This document shows positions 46,273-55,365 of a DNA stretch of 64,000 nucleotides, piece by piece. This DNA comes from Planctomycetota bacterium (GTDB lineage: Bacteria; Planctomycetota; UBA1135; GCA-002686595): contig JAEUIA010000075.1 of assembly GCA_016795245.1 (NCBI GenBank), positions 100,737-164,736 on the forward strand, read 5' to 3'. Each line of letters begins with the position of its first letter. Position 1 is the stretch's first letter. A model generated the notes under the pieces. That model searched no databases, was not told the origin of the DNA, and saw only the letters and a list, made by a program, of their open reading frames with translations. Position numbers and translations under genes: made by a program.

Positions 46273-46884
46273 ATGCGCGCCGCCCTCATCTTCAGTTCAC
46301 TATCTGTCCTGTGCCTGTCCGCGCCGCTGCGCCCGCTGTTCCAGGACACGCCCGAGACGTTGCCCACCCCGACGCGCGGCGAAAAGGCCGCTGTTCAGGC
46401 GTTGATGAACGAGATGCAGGGTACCTGGTCGCTCAAGAGTCTCGACTCGCCGACGCTCGACAAGCTGCGCCGGCAAGAGGTCGGCTACATGGTCGTGTCG
46501 GGCATCTACTTCTCGTTCGAGATGCACATGAGCTGGAACACGGTCGATGATCGCGCCTCCAGGCGCACCTCGCTGTCCGGCACGCATCGCTTCGAGATCA
46601 ACGACCGTTCGCGCATGACCGCCAGTTCGATCATCGGTTCGAGCGTCGACAACGACGGTCGCGTCGTGTGGGAACAACCCGGCCTGCTGCGCAAGTACGA
46701 TGTCACGTGTTCAGGCGACACGATGAAACTCTTGCGCGACGACGGCACGACGTTCGAGTTCCAACGCATGGCCGACAGCAAGCAAGCGCGCGACATCTAC
46801 GGCCGCCCATTGAAGGTGAAGGACCCGAACGCGCCGTTCACGCCGCCCTCGGGCAAGCGCGAGGACGCACCGAAGCGGGATTGA
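46273..46884 (+). CDS. Exported lipocalin-like protein of unknown function
   Basis: A 203-residue protein with a signal peptide (MRAALIFSSLSVLCLSAPLR). The segment MNEMQGTWSLKSLDSPTLDK and the closing strand pair VTCSGDTMKLLRDDGTTFEF then QR resemble the first and last strands of small lipocalin-type barrels, which is an inference only. It ends in a charged Pro/Lys tail. ATG 46273 was chosen over a longer frame because it starts the signal peptide. It is divergent from dsbD. Confidence 0.6.
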   Translation: MRAALIFSSLSVLCLSAPLRPLFQDTPETLPTPTRGEKAAVQALMNEMQGTWSLKSLDSPTLDKLRRQEVGYMVVSGIYFSFEMHMSWNTVDDRASRRTSLSGTHRFEINDRSRMTASSIIGSSVDNDGRVVWEQPGLLRKYDVTCSGDTMKLLRDDGTTFEFQRMADSKQARDIYGRPLKVKDPNAPFTPPSGKREDAPKRD

Positions 46885-46964
46885 GCTGCTGTCTCGTCCG
46901 CTGCCCTCACCTGGCAATTCGGATGGACGGGCAGCCGGATTGCGCGTGAGAGAGAGCGCCGTCG

Positions 46965-47309
46965 TCAGGATGGCTTGACCGGAATGTCGAGCGCGGCGAT
47001 CAATTTCAGCAGCGCGGGTAGCTCATCCGGATCGCAAGTCACGATCAGGCTGTTGGTGCGCGAGTCCGAGACGATCTGCTGATTCGAGCGACGCTGCACT
47101 GCAGCCATCAACACGCGCGAGAGCTGATCGGCATCCGCGTGCTGCAGAGCGACGACGGTGTAGACCTTCTCGCTCTCGGGCTTCGACTTCGCGCCGGCAG
47201 GCGCGACGACAGGTGCGGGAGCCGGTTCCGGTTTTTCAGCCGCGCTTCGGGGCGGCGCGGCACAGGCGACCAGGGATGCGAATGGAATGGCGAGCCAGGC
47301 GTGCTTCAT
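46965..47309 (-). CDS. Small lipoprotein with secretin N-domain-like fold
   Basis: A 114-residue lipoprotein precursor: signal MKHAWLAIPFASLVACAA with lipobox LVAC, a Pro/Ala/Lys-rich linker, then VYTVVALQHADADQLSRVLM then NQQIVSDSRTNSLIVTCDPD then ELPALLKLIAALDIPV. The last part matches the N1-type domain of secretins (GspD/PilQ), where 'NsLiv.g....l..i..li..LD.p' is typical. No secretin channel domain follows. It may be a pilotin-like or stand-alone domain. GAGGAG precedes the ATG. Confidence 0.65.
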   Translation of the reverse strand: MKHAWLAIPFASLVACAAPPRSAAEKPEPAPAPVVAPAGAKSKPESEKVYTVVALQHADADQLSRVLMAAVQRRSNQQIVSDSRTNSLIVTCDPDELPALLKLIAALDIPVKPS

Positions 47310-47396
47310 CGTTGTACTCCTCGGGATGGATTCGAATGTTCGCCCATCACCGACGGCCTGTGCGCCGGCTCCTTCCCGTGAATCTCCCCGAAACGA

Positions 47397-47429
47397 CCGC
47401 GGCCGCAGCGTGGTGGGCTGCGGCCGCGG
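47397..47429 (-). terminator. Strong hairpin after nrdJ
   Basis: A 13-bp perfect inverted repeat (47397-47409 with 47417-47429, arms ccgcggccgcagc / gctgcggccgcgg) with a 7-nt loop starts 25 bp after the nrdJ stop, between nrdJ and the small secretin-domain lipoprotein gene. Probable terminator; no long U-tract. Confidence 0.65.
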
Positions 47430-47454
47430 GATTTGTGGCAACTTCAGTTCGCGC

Positions 47455-49995
47455 TCAGCACTGGCTGAAACCGCACGCGTGGCACTTCACGCAGCCCTCT
47501 TCGAACGAGACGTTGTTCGAGCAGGCCGGGCACTTGATCTTGAACTGCGAGACGTTGCGCGGCTGTTGCGCCGTCTTGCCGCCGGCCTTGGCCACCTCGA
47601 CCGTCTTGTTGAAGTTCGTCTTGGTCAAGTCCGGCGCGGCGCCGCCGAGCAGCAGCGCGTGCAAACCGTGCTCGTCCTTCGCGGTCATGTAGCGCTCCAA
47701 CGCGGTCGCGAGACCGTCGGCGAGCGACATGATGCGGCCGTCCTTGGTCGGGACGCTCAGGCTGGAACCGATGCCCTCGAGTTGCTTGACGGCCATCTTC
47801 AGCGAGCCGTTGCTGCGCAACCACAGTGAGAGTATGCGGCAGATCGCTTCGAGGTCCGAGTTGGCCACGTCGCCGCCCTTGCCGAGTTGCGCGAAGACTT
47901 CGCGCTCGCGGCAGGTGATCGGATCGACCGAGACCTTCACGTGCATATTGCCGAACGGCGTCATCTGGCGGATGCGCAGGCAGCTCATGATCTCGGGCAG
48001 CTTGATCGGATTGAGTTCCTCGTCGCCGCGTTCGTTGCGCGTGAAGCGCAGATCGTTCACGACCACGGCGGGTTCAGCCACAGGCGCCGCTTCGGTCTTC
48101 TTCGACGTCGACAGCGCCATCGGCTGCATCTCGCGGCAACCGTCGCGGTAGACCGTGACGCCCTTGACGTCTTCGTCGATCGCGAGTTCGTAGATCGTGC
48201 GCACGTCGTCCGGCGTCGCCTCGTGCGGGAAATTGATCGTCTTGCTGATCGAGCTGTCGCAGTGGCGCTGGAACGCCGACTGCATCTTCATGTGCCAGAA
48301 CGGGCTGATGTCGTGCGCCGTCACGAGGACGCGCTTGACGTCTTCCGGCACGTCGCTGCGGTATTGCAGCGTGCCCTTGGCGACGATGTCGTCGACCATC
48401 TCGTCCGAGTAGAAGCCGCGTTCGCGCGCGATGCGATCAAACACGTAGTTGACCTCGCGCATGATCGTTGGACGGCCTTGCGTGTCCTTCATCACCTGGC
48501 GGATGAACGCGAGGCTGAACATCGGCTCGATGCCGCCCGAGCAGTTGGCGATGATCGAGATCGTGCCGGTCGGCGCGACGGTCGTCGTATAGCTGTTGCG
48601 CAGGCGACGGCCTTGCTTCTCCCAGTCGGAGCCTTCCCAGGCCGGGAACACGCCGCGCTCCTCGGCCAGGAATTCGCTGGCGAGGTGCGATTCGTCGTTC
48701 ATGACCTGCATGACCTTCTCGCCGAACGCGCAACCCTCGGCCGAGTTGTAAGGAATGCCGAGCTTGTACAACGCGTCGGCGAAACCCATCACTCCCAGGC
48801 CGATGCGGCGCGTCGTCTTCGACATGTTGTCGATCTGCGGCAGCGGGTACTTGTTGACCTCGATCACGTTGTCGAGGAAGCGCGTCGTCGTGTGGATGAT
48901 CGTCTTGTACTCGTCCCAGTCGAACTTCGCGTTCTTGCCGTCGCCCTTCACGAGCACGCCCAGGTTGATCGACCCCAGGTTGCACGAATCGTAGGCGTGC
49001 AGCGGCTGCTCACCGCAGGGGTTCGTGGCTTCGATCAGACCGACGTTCTTGATCGGGTTTTTCTCGTTGATGCGGTCGATGAACACGACGCCCGGTTCGC
49101 CCGTGCGCCAGGCGTGCTCGATGATCAAGGTCCAGATCTCGCCGACCGTCCAGAACTGGTCCGTCGGCTTGCCCTCGGCGTCCGTCTTCGCGAGCTTCGC
49201 CCACTGCTTCGTGCGCGGGTTTTGCGTCTGGTGAATCGTCTCCGGCTTGGCGCGCAGCTCGCTGATGAAGCGGTTCGTGACCGTGATCGAGATGTTGTAG
49301 TTGGTCAACATCCCGAGGTCGTCTTTGATCGTGATGAACTTGATGATGTCGGGGTGATCGACGCGCAGGATCCCCATGTTCGCGCCGCGGCGGAAAGCAC
49401 CCTGTTGGATGGCGTCGGTCGCCTTCGAGAACACCTGGATGAACGAGAGCGGGCCTTCGGTCGTACCGCCCGAGCTGCGCACGAGGTCGCCTTGCGGGCG
49501 CAGGCGCGAGAAGCTGAAGCCCGTGCCGCCGCCGGCCTTTTGGATCATCGCGGTGGCTTTGATCGAATCGAAGATGCCCTCGATCGAGTCCTCGACCGGC
49601 AGCACGAAGCACGCCGAGAGCATCCCCATCTCACGACCCGCGTTCATCAACGTGGGCGAGTTGGGCATGAACTGACGCTTCGCCATCAAGCGGTAGAAAT
49701 CGCGAGCGACTTCGAGCGCGCGCTCGGGGCTGCCGCCGGGGAACGTCACGTCCGCGCGCGCAACGCACGAAGCGACGCGCCAGAACAGCTCGCGCGGCGT
49801 CTCGCACACCTTGCCGTTCGAGGGATCCTTCTTGAGATAGCGGCGCTCCAGCACGGTGCGCGCGTTCTCGGTCAGATCGGGCTCCGGCAGATCCGCCGGA
49901 GGCGCGATGGCCTCGAGTTCAGCGAGTGCGTCCACGTTGCTCCGGGTGTCGGCCTGGCGGCCAGTCTTGTGGGTCGGCGTCGCGATGGGGTTCAC
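47455..49995 (-). CDS. nrdJ: Adenosylcobalamin-dependent ribonucleotide reductase
   Basis: Class II reductase that makes deoxyribonucleotides with a B12 radical, with or without oxygen. The 846-residue product has the family's PNSPTLMNAGREMGMLSACF, NPCGEQPLHAYDSCNLGSIN (active-site cysteine), GIEPMFSLAF, and a C-terminal zinc-ribbon CPACSN...CVKCHACGFSQC that ends the protein, as in class II enzymes. The chosen GTG at 49995 follows a purine-rich GAAGAGAGAGAAC; an ATG 51 bp upstream (50046) is possible. Class I subunits do not appear here. B12 need is inferred from the family. Confidence 0.95.
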   Translation of the reverse strand: MNPIATPTHKTGRQADTRSNVDALAELEAIAPPADLPEPDLTENARTVLERRYLKKDPSNGKVCETPRELFWRVASCVARADVTFPGGSPERALEVARDFYRLMAKRQFMPNSPTLMNAGREMGMLSACFVLPVEDSIEGIFDSIKATAMIQKAGGGTGFSFSRLRPQGDLVRSSGGTTEGPLSFIQVFSKATDAIQQGAFRRGANMGILRVDHPDIIKFITIKDDLGMLTNYNISITVTNRFISELRAKPETIHQTQNPRTKQWAKLAKTDAEGKPTDQFWTVGEIWTLIIEHAWRTGEPGVVFIDRINEKNPIKNVGLIEATNPCGEQPLHAYDSCNLGSINLGVLVKGDGKNAKFDWDEYKTIIHTTTRFLDNVIEVNKYPLPQIDNMSKTTRRIGLGVMGFADALYKLGIPYNSAEGCAFGEKVMQVMNDESHLASEFLAEERGVFPAWEGSDWEKQGRRLRNSYTTTVAPTGTISIIANCSGGIEPMFSLAFIRQVMKDTQGRPTIMREVNYVFDRIARERGFYSDEMVDDIVAKGTLQYRSDVPEDVKRVLVTAHDISPFWHMKMQSAFQRHCDSSISKTINFPHEATPDDVRTIYELAIDEDVKGVTVYRDGCREMQPMALSTSKKTEAAPVAEPAVVVNDLRFTRNERGDEELNPIKLPEIMSCLRIRQMTPFGNMHVKVSVDPITCREREVFAQLGKGGDVANSDLEAICRILSLWLRSNGSLKMAVKQLEGIGSSLSVPTKDGRIMSLADGLATALERYMTAKDEHGLHALLLGGAAPDLTKTNFNKTVEVAKAGGKTAQQPRNVSQFKIKCPACSNNVSFEEGCVKCHACGFSQC

Positions 49996-50360
49996 GTTCT
50001 CTCTCTTCCGTTGGGTCGTGCTGCGTCGGGTACTTGGACAGGACATCCAACGCGGATCGGAGACCCGTCCCTCGGGAGTGCGAGACTCCAAAGGCGCGGG
50101 CCAGGACGGCATTGAACGGTGATAACTGATTCTTTTCCAGGGGTTTAGGGTCGGACAACCGGACTCCCCTGGGGGCGGCCGTCGAGCGTGCGAGACGTTC
50201 GGCGGCGAGAAGGCGGATCAGACTCCGGTCAGCGCGAATTTTCAAAAGTGCTTGGCTCGGGTTTTCGAAAAATCCACCCCTCCACGCTACTACGGGTTGT
50301 GGGTAAGGGGCTTACGTTGACGCTATGAATTGCGGATGCGTGGCACGATCTCCGCTCGCG
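49996..50360. other. Intergenic region upstream of nrdJ
   Basis: 365 bp with no convincing gene. It contains a 10-bp palindrome ttttcgaaaa (50262-50271), a single DnaA-box-like tgtgggtaa (50298-50306, one mismatch to TGTGGATAA), and a weak minus-strand promoter (TTGAAA, 17 nt, TCTGAT). No cobalamin riboswitch or NrdR box was found by eye. Confidence 0.4.
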
Positions 50361-52061
50361 TCAGCCCCCGCGGACCTTCCGCCACAGGTGGCGCGCCTCG
50401 GGCAAACCGATCGAAATAGCGCAAGTCATGTACACGACTAGAGCTACGGCGATTGCGGCCGCCAGACCCGCGGCCGAGTCGGGCGCTCCACCGAGGATCC
50501 TGCGCACGAGCACCGCCAGACCGACCGCCACGACGGCGCAACCACTGACGCGCACAAGTCGCGGAAAGAGCCCGGAAGGCCCGCCCGGACCCGGCAGGCC
50601 GGGGAGCGAGAGCCGCCGCTCGAGGTGGGGCGCGAGCCAGGCCAGATTCCCCCACGCCGTGATCGCCGTCGCCAGCGCGAGCCCGTCGGCGTCCATGCCG
50701 AACCCGGCGACGAACGCGACGCCGAGGATCGTGTTCAGGAAGAGCATCGCCACCGCGATCTTCACCGGCGTCTTGAAGTCGCCGATGGCGTAGTGCGCGC
50801 GCGCCAAGAGCCCCGTCGCGCCGGCCGGCAGGATCGCGAGCGTCATCCAGCGCAGCGCAGCCGCCGTGCGCTCGACACCTTCGTCGCCGAAGGCACCGTG
50901 ACCGAAACACACGGCGCACACCGGGCCCGCGAAGACCAACAGTCCCAGCGTCGCCGGGATCGCGACGAACGCGATCGCGAGGTGCGTGTCTTCGTGCAGG
51001 CGCTTCAATCCGTGTCGATCACCCACCTGTCCGAGTGCAGCGAGTGCGGGGAACACGGCGCTCGTCGCCGCGACGGAGATGAGCGAGAGCGGCAGCTGTT
51101 GCACGCGCGCGGCGTAGTACAGCACGGTCGGGCCGCCGTTCGTCAGCAAGCCCTCCGCCAGGAAACCGGAGATCAGCGCGTTGATCTGAAACACGGCCGC
51201 GCCGAGCGCGAGCGGCAGCGTGTCCTTCATGATCGCCCACACCTCGCGCGTCGGAACACGCGGCGCCGACGGCACGCCGGCGCGCGCTTTCCACAGCCCG
51301 CAACGCGCGAGCGGTGGAACGTGCACCAGGAACAGCACCGCACCCGCGCCCAAAACGAACGCCGCCAGCATGCGCATCATGTCGAAGTGCCGCGTGAACC
51401 GTTCCGCCGCGGATTCGCCGTCCGGATCGCCCCAACCGAAATGTGACGCGGTGTAGACGAGGGCCCCGATCCAGCACGCGTTCATCACCACCGGCGCCAG
51501 TGCCGGCGCCAGGAAATGCCCGCGCACCTGCAGCGCGCCGCCGACCACCGCGGCGCCGCACACGAACACGACGAAGGGCAAGAGCCGCGCGGTCAGCTCG
51601 CGCACCGGCGCCGGATCCGCGCCCAGCCACGACCAGCCGGTGATCGGCATCCTGTCGGGCACGATCACGACGAGCGCGATGCCGAACAGCGTGACGGCGA
51701 TCGTGCTCCACATCACGGTGCGCAAGGTGGCCTGGAACAGCCGTCGACCCGCGTCTTCGCCGCGCTCGTGATCGATGCGCGTCATCGCGCCTTGCATCGC
51801 GGTCGTGATCGCGCCTTCGCCCATCAACCCGCGGAACAGATTCGGCACGCGCCAGGCCGTGACGAACGCATCGTTGATCGCCGAGCGATCGCCGAAGATC
51901 GCGGCCGCCATGCTCTCGCGCGCGAAGCCGATGATGCGGCTCGCGAGCGTCAAGAGTGAGACGAGCGCCGTCCGTCGCACGAGCCGCTTGTGCCGCCCGA
52001 CGACGTCGACGCCGCTCGCGGCGGCCTGTTCCTGTTCGTCACCGTCGCGCACGAGCCGCAT
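50361..52061 (-). CDS. murJ: Lipid II flippase MurJ (MviN family)
   Basis: Inner-membrane MOP-family flippase that moves lipid-linked peptidoglycan precursors outwards. The 566-residue product has about 14 hydrophobic segments and the family's RRTALVSLLTLASRIIGFAR, DAFVTAWRVPNLFRGLMGEG (with the conserved Asp/Ala...Pro-Asn-Leu-Phe-Arg), and LISVAATSAVFPALAALGQV segments. ATG 52061 was chosen over a 90-residue upstream extension of Pro/Arg-rich sequence. Divergent from the M2 peptidase gene. Confidence 0.93.
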   Translation of the reverse strand: MRLVRDGDEQEQAAASGVDVVGRHKRLVRRTALVSLLTLASRIIGFARESMAAAIFGDRSAINDAFVTAWRVPNLFRGLMGEGAITTAMQGAMTRIDHERGEDAGRRLFQATLRTVMWSTIAVTLFGIALVVIVPDRMPITGWSWLGADPAPVRELTARLLPFVVFVCGAAVVGGALQVRGHFLAPALAPVVMNACWIGALVYTASHFGWGDPDGESAAERFTRHFDMMRMLAAFVLGAGAVLFLVHVPPLARCGLWKARAGVPSAPRVPTREVWAIMKDTLPLALGAAVFQINALISGFLAEGLLTNGGPTVLYYAARVQQLPLSLISVAATSAVFPALAALGQVGDRHGLKRLHEDTHLAIAFVAIPATLGLLVFAGPVCAVCFGHGAFGDEGVERTAAALRWMTLAILPAGATGLLARAHYAIGDFKTPVKIAVAMLFLNTILGVAFVAGFGMDADGLALATAITAWGNLAWLAPHLERRLSLPGLPGPGGPSGLFPRLVRVSGCAVVAVGLAVLVRRILGGAPDSAAGLAAAIAVALVVYMTCAISIGLPEARHLWRKVRGG

Positions 52062-52153
52062 GGTGCAGCGTACGGTGCACGGCGGGTGTGGATGCTGCAA
52101 GAACACAGCGCTCGACTCGCGCCCGACCGCGGCTGGGGCATAGACTGCGCGCC

Positions 52154-53980
52154 ATGAACCGCTCGATACTCTGCGTAGCCCTCGCGGGCGCTGTGCTCCT
52201 CCCGGCGTGCTCGAAATCAGAGAAGGCCGCCGCGCCGTCGGAAGCGGGTGCCGTGCGCGCTGCCGCCCAGTCCTACCTCGACAGCTACAGCGCGCAGTTC
52301 CAGAAACTCGCGACGGCGGCTTCCGAAGCACAGTGGGCCTCGAACACCCACATCGTCGAAGGCGACGAGACCAACGCCGCGCGCACCCGCGCCGCGGACG
52401 AAGCGATGGCGGCGTTCACGGGCTCGGTCGCGAATATCGAGTCCGCCCGCAAGTTCCTGGCGCAGAAGGATGCGCTGACTCCGCTGCAAACGAAGCAGCT
52501 CGAAACCGTGCTGTTCAAGGCCGGCGGCAATCCCGCTACGGCGCCCGAGATCGTCAAGGCGCGCATCGCGGCCGAGACGGCGCAGAACGAGAAGCTGTAC
52601 GGCTTTGATTTCACGATGGACGGCAAGCCGCTGACGCCCAACGACATCGACGACGGTTTGAAGACCGAAACGGATCTCGCGCGCCGCTTGAAGATCTGGG
52701 AGGCCTCCAAGGAAGTCGGCCAGGGTCTGCGCCCGGGCCTCGTCGAGCTGCAGCGCCTGCGCAATGCGTCGGTGCGCGCGCTCGGCTACCACGACTTCTT
52801 CAGCTACATGGCGAGCGAATACGGGATGACGACGCAGGAACTCGCCGACACGATCGGCGCGATCAACCGCGAACTGCGCCCGCTCTTTCGCGAGTTGCAC
52901 ACGTGGACGCGCCATGAGCTGGCGAAGCGCTACGGACAACCGGTTCCGGATCTGATCCCGGCGCATTGGCTGCCGAATCGTTGGGGCCAGGATTGGTCTT
53001 CGCTCGTCGAGGTGCCGGGTTTCGACCTGGACGCGCCGATCAAGGCGAAAGGCCGTGAGTGGTGTCTAGAGCAGGCCGAGCGTTTCTACGTCAGCCTCGG
53101 CTTCGAGAAAATGCCCGAGACGTTCTGGACCAAATCGTCGCTGTATCCGGTCGCGGCCGACGCGGGTTTCAAGAAGAACACGCACGCCAGCGCGTGGCAC
53201 ATGGATCTCGACCACGACGTGCGGTCGTTGATGAGCGTCGAACCGAACACCGAGTGGTACGAGACGACGCACCACGAGCTGGGCCACATCTACTACTACC
53301 TGTCGTACTCGCGACCCGAAGTTCCGATCCTCCTGCGCGAAGGCGCGAACCGTGCGTACCACGAAGCGATCGGTTCGCTGATGGGCCTCGCAGCGCAACA
53401 GCCGCGCTTCGTCAAGGCGATCGGCCTCGAGACCGCCGGCGACAAGCCCGACCCGATGCAGCTGCTCTTCAAGGAAGCGCTCAACTACGTCGTCTTCATC
53501 CCCTGGTCGACCGGGACGATGTTCAACTTCGAAAAGGAGCTCTACCACGACGAGCTGCCGGCCGCGCAATGGAACAAGCGCTGGTGGGAACTCGCCGCGA
53601 AGTACCAGGGCATCGCGCCGCCGACCGCGCGCGGTGAAGAATTCTGCGACGCCGCGACCAAGACGCACATCAACGACGACCCGGCCGGCTACTACGACTA
53701 CGCGCTCTCGTTCGTGCTCTTGTTCCAACTGCACGACCACATCGCGCAAGTGATCCTGAAGGAGGACCCGCGCGACACGAACTACTTCGGCCGCAAGGAC
53801 GTGGGCACGTTCCTGAAGTCGATCCTCGAGCCGGGCGCGAGCGCCGATTGGAAGGAACTGCTCGTCGCGAAGACCGGCAGTCCATTGAACGCCAAGCCGA
53901 TGCTGCGCTACTTCGAACCGCTCATGGGCTGGCTGAAGGAGCAGAACAAAGGCCGCAAGAGTACGCTCGCGGACCTCTGA
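52154..53980 (+). CDS. M2 family peptidyl-dipeptidase (ACE-like), lipoprotein
   Basis: Zinc dicarboxypeptidase related to angiotensin-converting enzyme; removes dipeptides from peptide C-termini. The 608-residue precursor has a lipoprotein signal (MNRSILCVALAGAVLLPACS). The zinc motif is HELGH (His374, Glu375, His378) in TTHHELGHIYYYLSYSRPEV, with the third ligand region REGANRAYHEAIGSLM downstream. A WHMDLDHDVRS stretch and YFEPLMGWLKEQN tail are also M2-like. Outer-membrane or periplasmic, so probably degrades scavenged peptides. Confidence 0.92.
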   Translation: MNRSILCVALAGAVLLPACSKSEKAAAPSEAGAVRAAAQSYLDSYSAQFQKLATAASEAQWASNTHIVEGDETNAARTRAADEAMAAFTGSVANIESARKFLAQKDALTPLQTKQLETVLFKAGGNPATAPEIVKARIAAETAQNEKLYGFDFTMDGKPLTPNDIDDGLKTETDLARRLKIWEASKEVGQGLRPGLVELQRLRNASVRALGYHDFFSYMASEYGMTTQELADTIGAINRELRPLFRELHTWTRHELAKRYGQPVPDLIPAHWLPNRWGQDWSSLVEVPGFDLDAPIKAKGREWCLEQAERFYVSLGFEKMPETFWTKSSLYPVAADAGFKKNTHASAWHMDLDHDVRSLMSVEPNTEWYETTHHELGHIYYYLSYSRPEVPILLREGANRAYHEAIGSLMGLAAQQPRFVKAIGLETAGDKPDPMQLLFKEALNYVVFIPWSTGTMFNFEKELYHDELPAAQWNKRWWELAAKYQGIAPPTARGEEFCDAATKTHINDDPAGYYDYALSFVLLFQLHDHIAQVILKEDPRDTNYFGRKDVGTFLKSILEPGASADWKELLVAKTGSPLNAKPMLRYFEPLMGWLKEQNKGRKSTLADL

Positions 53981-54007
53981 CTCGTCGCCCGAGCTTGTGA
54001 CCGTACC

Positions 54008-54030
54008 GAGCCGCATACGGTACACGGCTC
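54008..54030. terminator. Possible terminator between convergent genes
   Basis: A 6-bp inverted repeat gagccg (54008-54013) / cggctc (54025-54030) sits in the 81-bp gap between the M2 peptidase stop and the opposing lipoprotein gene. Weak; listed because both genes need an end here. Confidence 0.3.
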
Positions 54031-54061
54031 TGCGCGAATCAGTCGGCAACGCGAACGGCAA

Positions 54062-54844
54062 CTAGTCGCGACGCTCGAAGGGCGGCAGGAGCTGGATCTC
54101 CGACCATTGCTGCTCGCTCAGGCGCTCGTGCGGCGCGCTCGAGAACTTGCCCGAGTCGTAGGGCGTGCGAGCAAGCGGCGAGTGCGGCGGCAATTCGAAC
54201 ACGAGTTCGCCGCACAGCTCTTCCGCGCCGCTCTGATTGATCTGGAAGATCTGCGCCGCCTGCACGAGCGTGGCTGAATCCCAGACGGATGCGACTTCGC
54301 GCGTGCGATACACCGATGACGCGCCGATCCAGTGATGGAACGGATGCGTCACCGTTCCGCTCGCGACGACGCGTGGATCGTGTTCGAAATGAAAGACGCC
54401 GCCCTCGCTCCACGACCTGAACTCCCACGTGCGCTCGTCGTGCTGCACGAAGGCGGGCATGAACAACTGGTCGTCGCGCAACTCGACGGTGATCCGACGC
54501 TGCACCGTCGAGCTGCCTGGGTGATGGAACTCCAGACAACCTGCGTTCCAGACGAGCGGCACGGCCGCGAACTCCTCGCGTGCGGACTGTCGCGACCTGT
54601 CGTTGACGCTCGGATGGTGCACGAGGGTGAGCTGAATCGTCCAACCTTCCGCGCTTCGTGCGATCATCCAGACCTCGTCCCTGCCGCGGCCGATGATGTT
54701 GCGCGGACCGCGCCGCACCCACCGACCGGCGAAGGCGGACAGAGGATCGGCCGTCGCGGACCGGGTCGCCGGTGCGGGTTGGGTGTCCGGCGTGGCCTGA
54801 CAGGCGCAGGCGCAGCACAAGAGAGTGAGGGCCAGGAGTCGCAT
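54062..54844 (-). CDS. Putative lipoprotein of unknown function
   Basis: A 260-residue exported protein with a Cys-rich lipoprotein-type signal (MRLLALTLLCCACACQ). The mature part (FAGRWVRRGPRNIIGRGRDE; HHWIGASSVYRTREVASVWD) is rich in aromatic and basic residues and looks like beta structure, but I cannot assign a family. It lies downstream of yqeY on the same strand with a 73-bp gap and convergent to the M2 peptidase. Confidence 0.6.
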   Translation of the reverse strand: MRLLALTLLCCACACQATPDTQPAPATRSATADPLSAFAGRWVRRGPRNIIGRGRDEVWMIARSAEGWTIQLTLVHHPSVNDRSRQSAREEFAAVPLVWNAGCLEFHHPGSSTVQRRITVELRDDQLFMPAFVQHDERTWEFRSWSEGGVFHFEHDPRVVASGTVTHPFHHWIGASSVYRTREVASVWDSATLVQAAQIFQINQSGAEELCGELVFELPPHSPLARTPYDSGKFSSAPHERLSEQQWSEIQLLPPFERRD

Positions 54845-54917
54845 CGGAGAAGGGCTGAAGCTCAGGTCCGAGCTATCTTCCGCCGCAGGGCCGATTCTTC
54901 CACGCGCGGCGCGCGGA

Positions 54918-55361
54918 TCAGGTCAAAAGCTTGCCGAGCAGTTCCTGCGTCTTCTTCCCGTCGATCTGGCCCTTGTACCTGGCCATCACGGCCTTCATCA
55001 GCGTGCCCATGTCCTTCTTGGCGCTGACCTTGAGTTCAGTCATCAGCGCCCGGATCGCTGCTTCGGCTTCGGCGTCCGAGAGCGCTTTCGGCAAGTAGCG
55101 CTGGATCACACTCAGCTCGGCCTTTTCCTTGTCGGCGAGGTCCGCGCGCGCGGCCTTTTCGAATTCGGCGATCGACTGCTGGCGCATCTTCACGGCCTTC
55201 AAGAGCACGTCCTGCTCGATGTCGGGCGTGATCGTCTTGCCTTCCTGCAGTTCGAGCCGTTTCAGCTCGGACAGGATCAGGCGCAACGTGTCGCGCACGA
55301 GCTCGTTCTTCGCGAGCATCGCGGCTTTCACGTCGGCTTCGAGTTTTTCCTTCAGCGCCAT
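54918..55361 (-). CDS. yqeY: GatB/YqeY domain protein
   Basis: A 147-residue helical protein: MALKEKLEADVKAAMLAKNE then LVRDTLRLILSELKRLEL at the N-terminus and KKDMGTLMKAVMARYKGQID at the C-terminus, both signatures of the YqeY family, related to the tail domain of GatB. It may act with tRNA or transamidation, but its role is not settled. The start lies 4 bp after the gyrA stop, so the two are in one operon. Confidence 0.92.
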   Translation of the reverse strand: MALKEKLEADVKAAMLAKNELVRDTLRLILSELKRLELQEGKTITPDIEQDVLLKAVKMRQQSIAEFEKAARADLADKEKAELSVIQRYLPKALSDAEAEAAIRALMTELKVSAKKDMGTLMKAVMARYKGQIDGKKTQELLGKLLT

Positions 55362-55365
55362 CGGA

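Noticed and set aside
47887..50115. Plus-strand open frame of 742 codons opposite nrdJ
   Set aside because: Antisense to nrdJ and full of Arg/His/Ala repeats, typical of a GC-rich shadow frame.
50298..50306. DnaA-box-like tgtgggtaa as a sign of a replication origin
   Set aside because: A single one-mismatch box without clustering, dnaA or dnaN nearby.
49996..50360. Cobalamin riboswitch for nrdJ
   Set aside because: No B12-box-like sequence could be found on the minus strand by eye.
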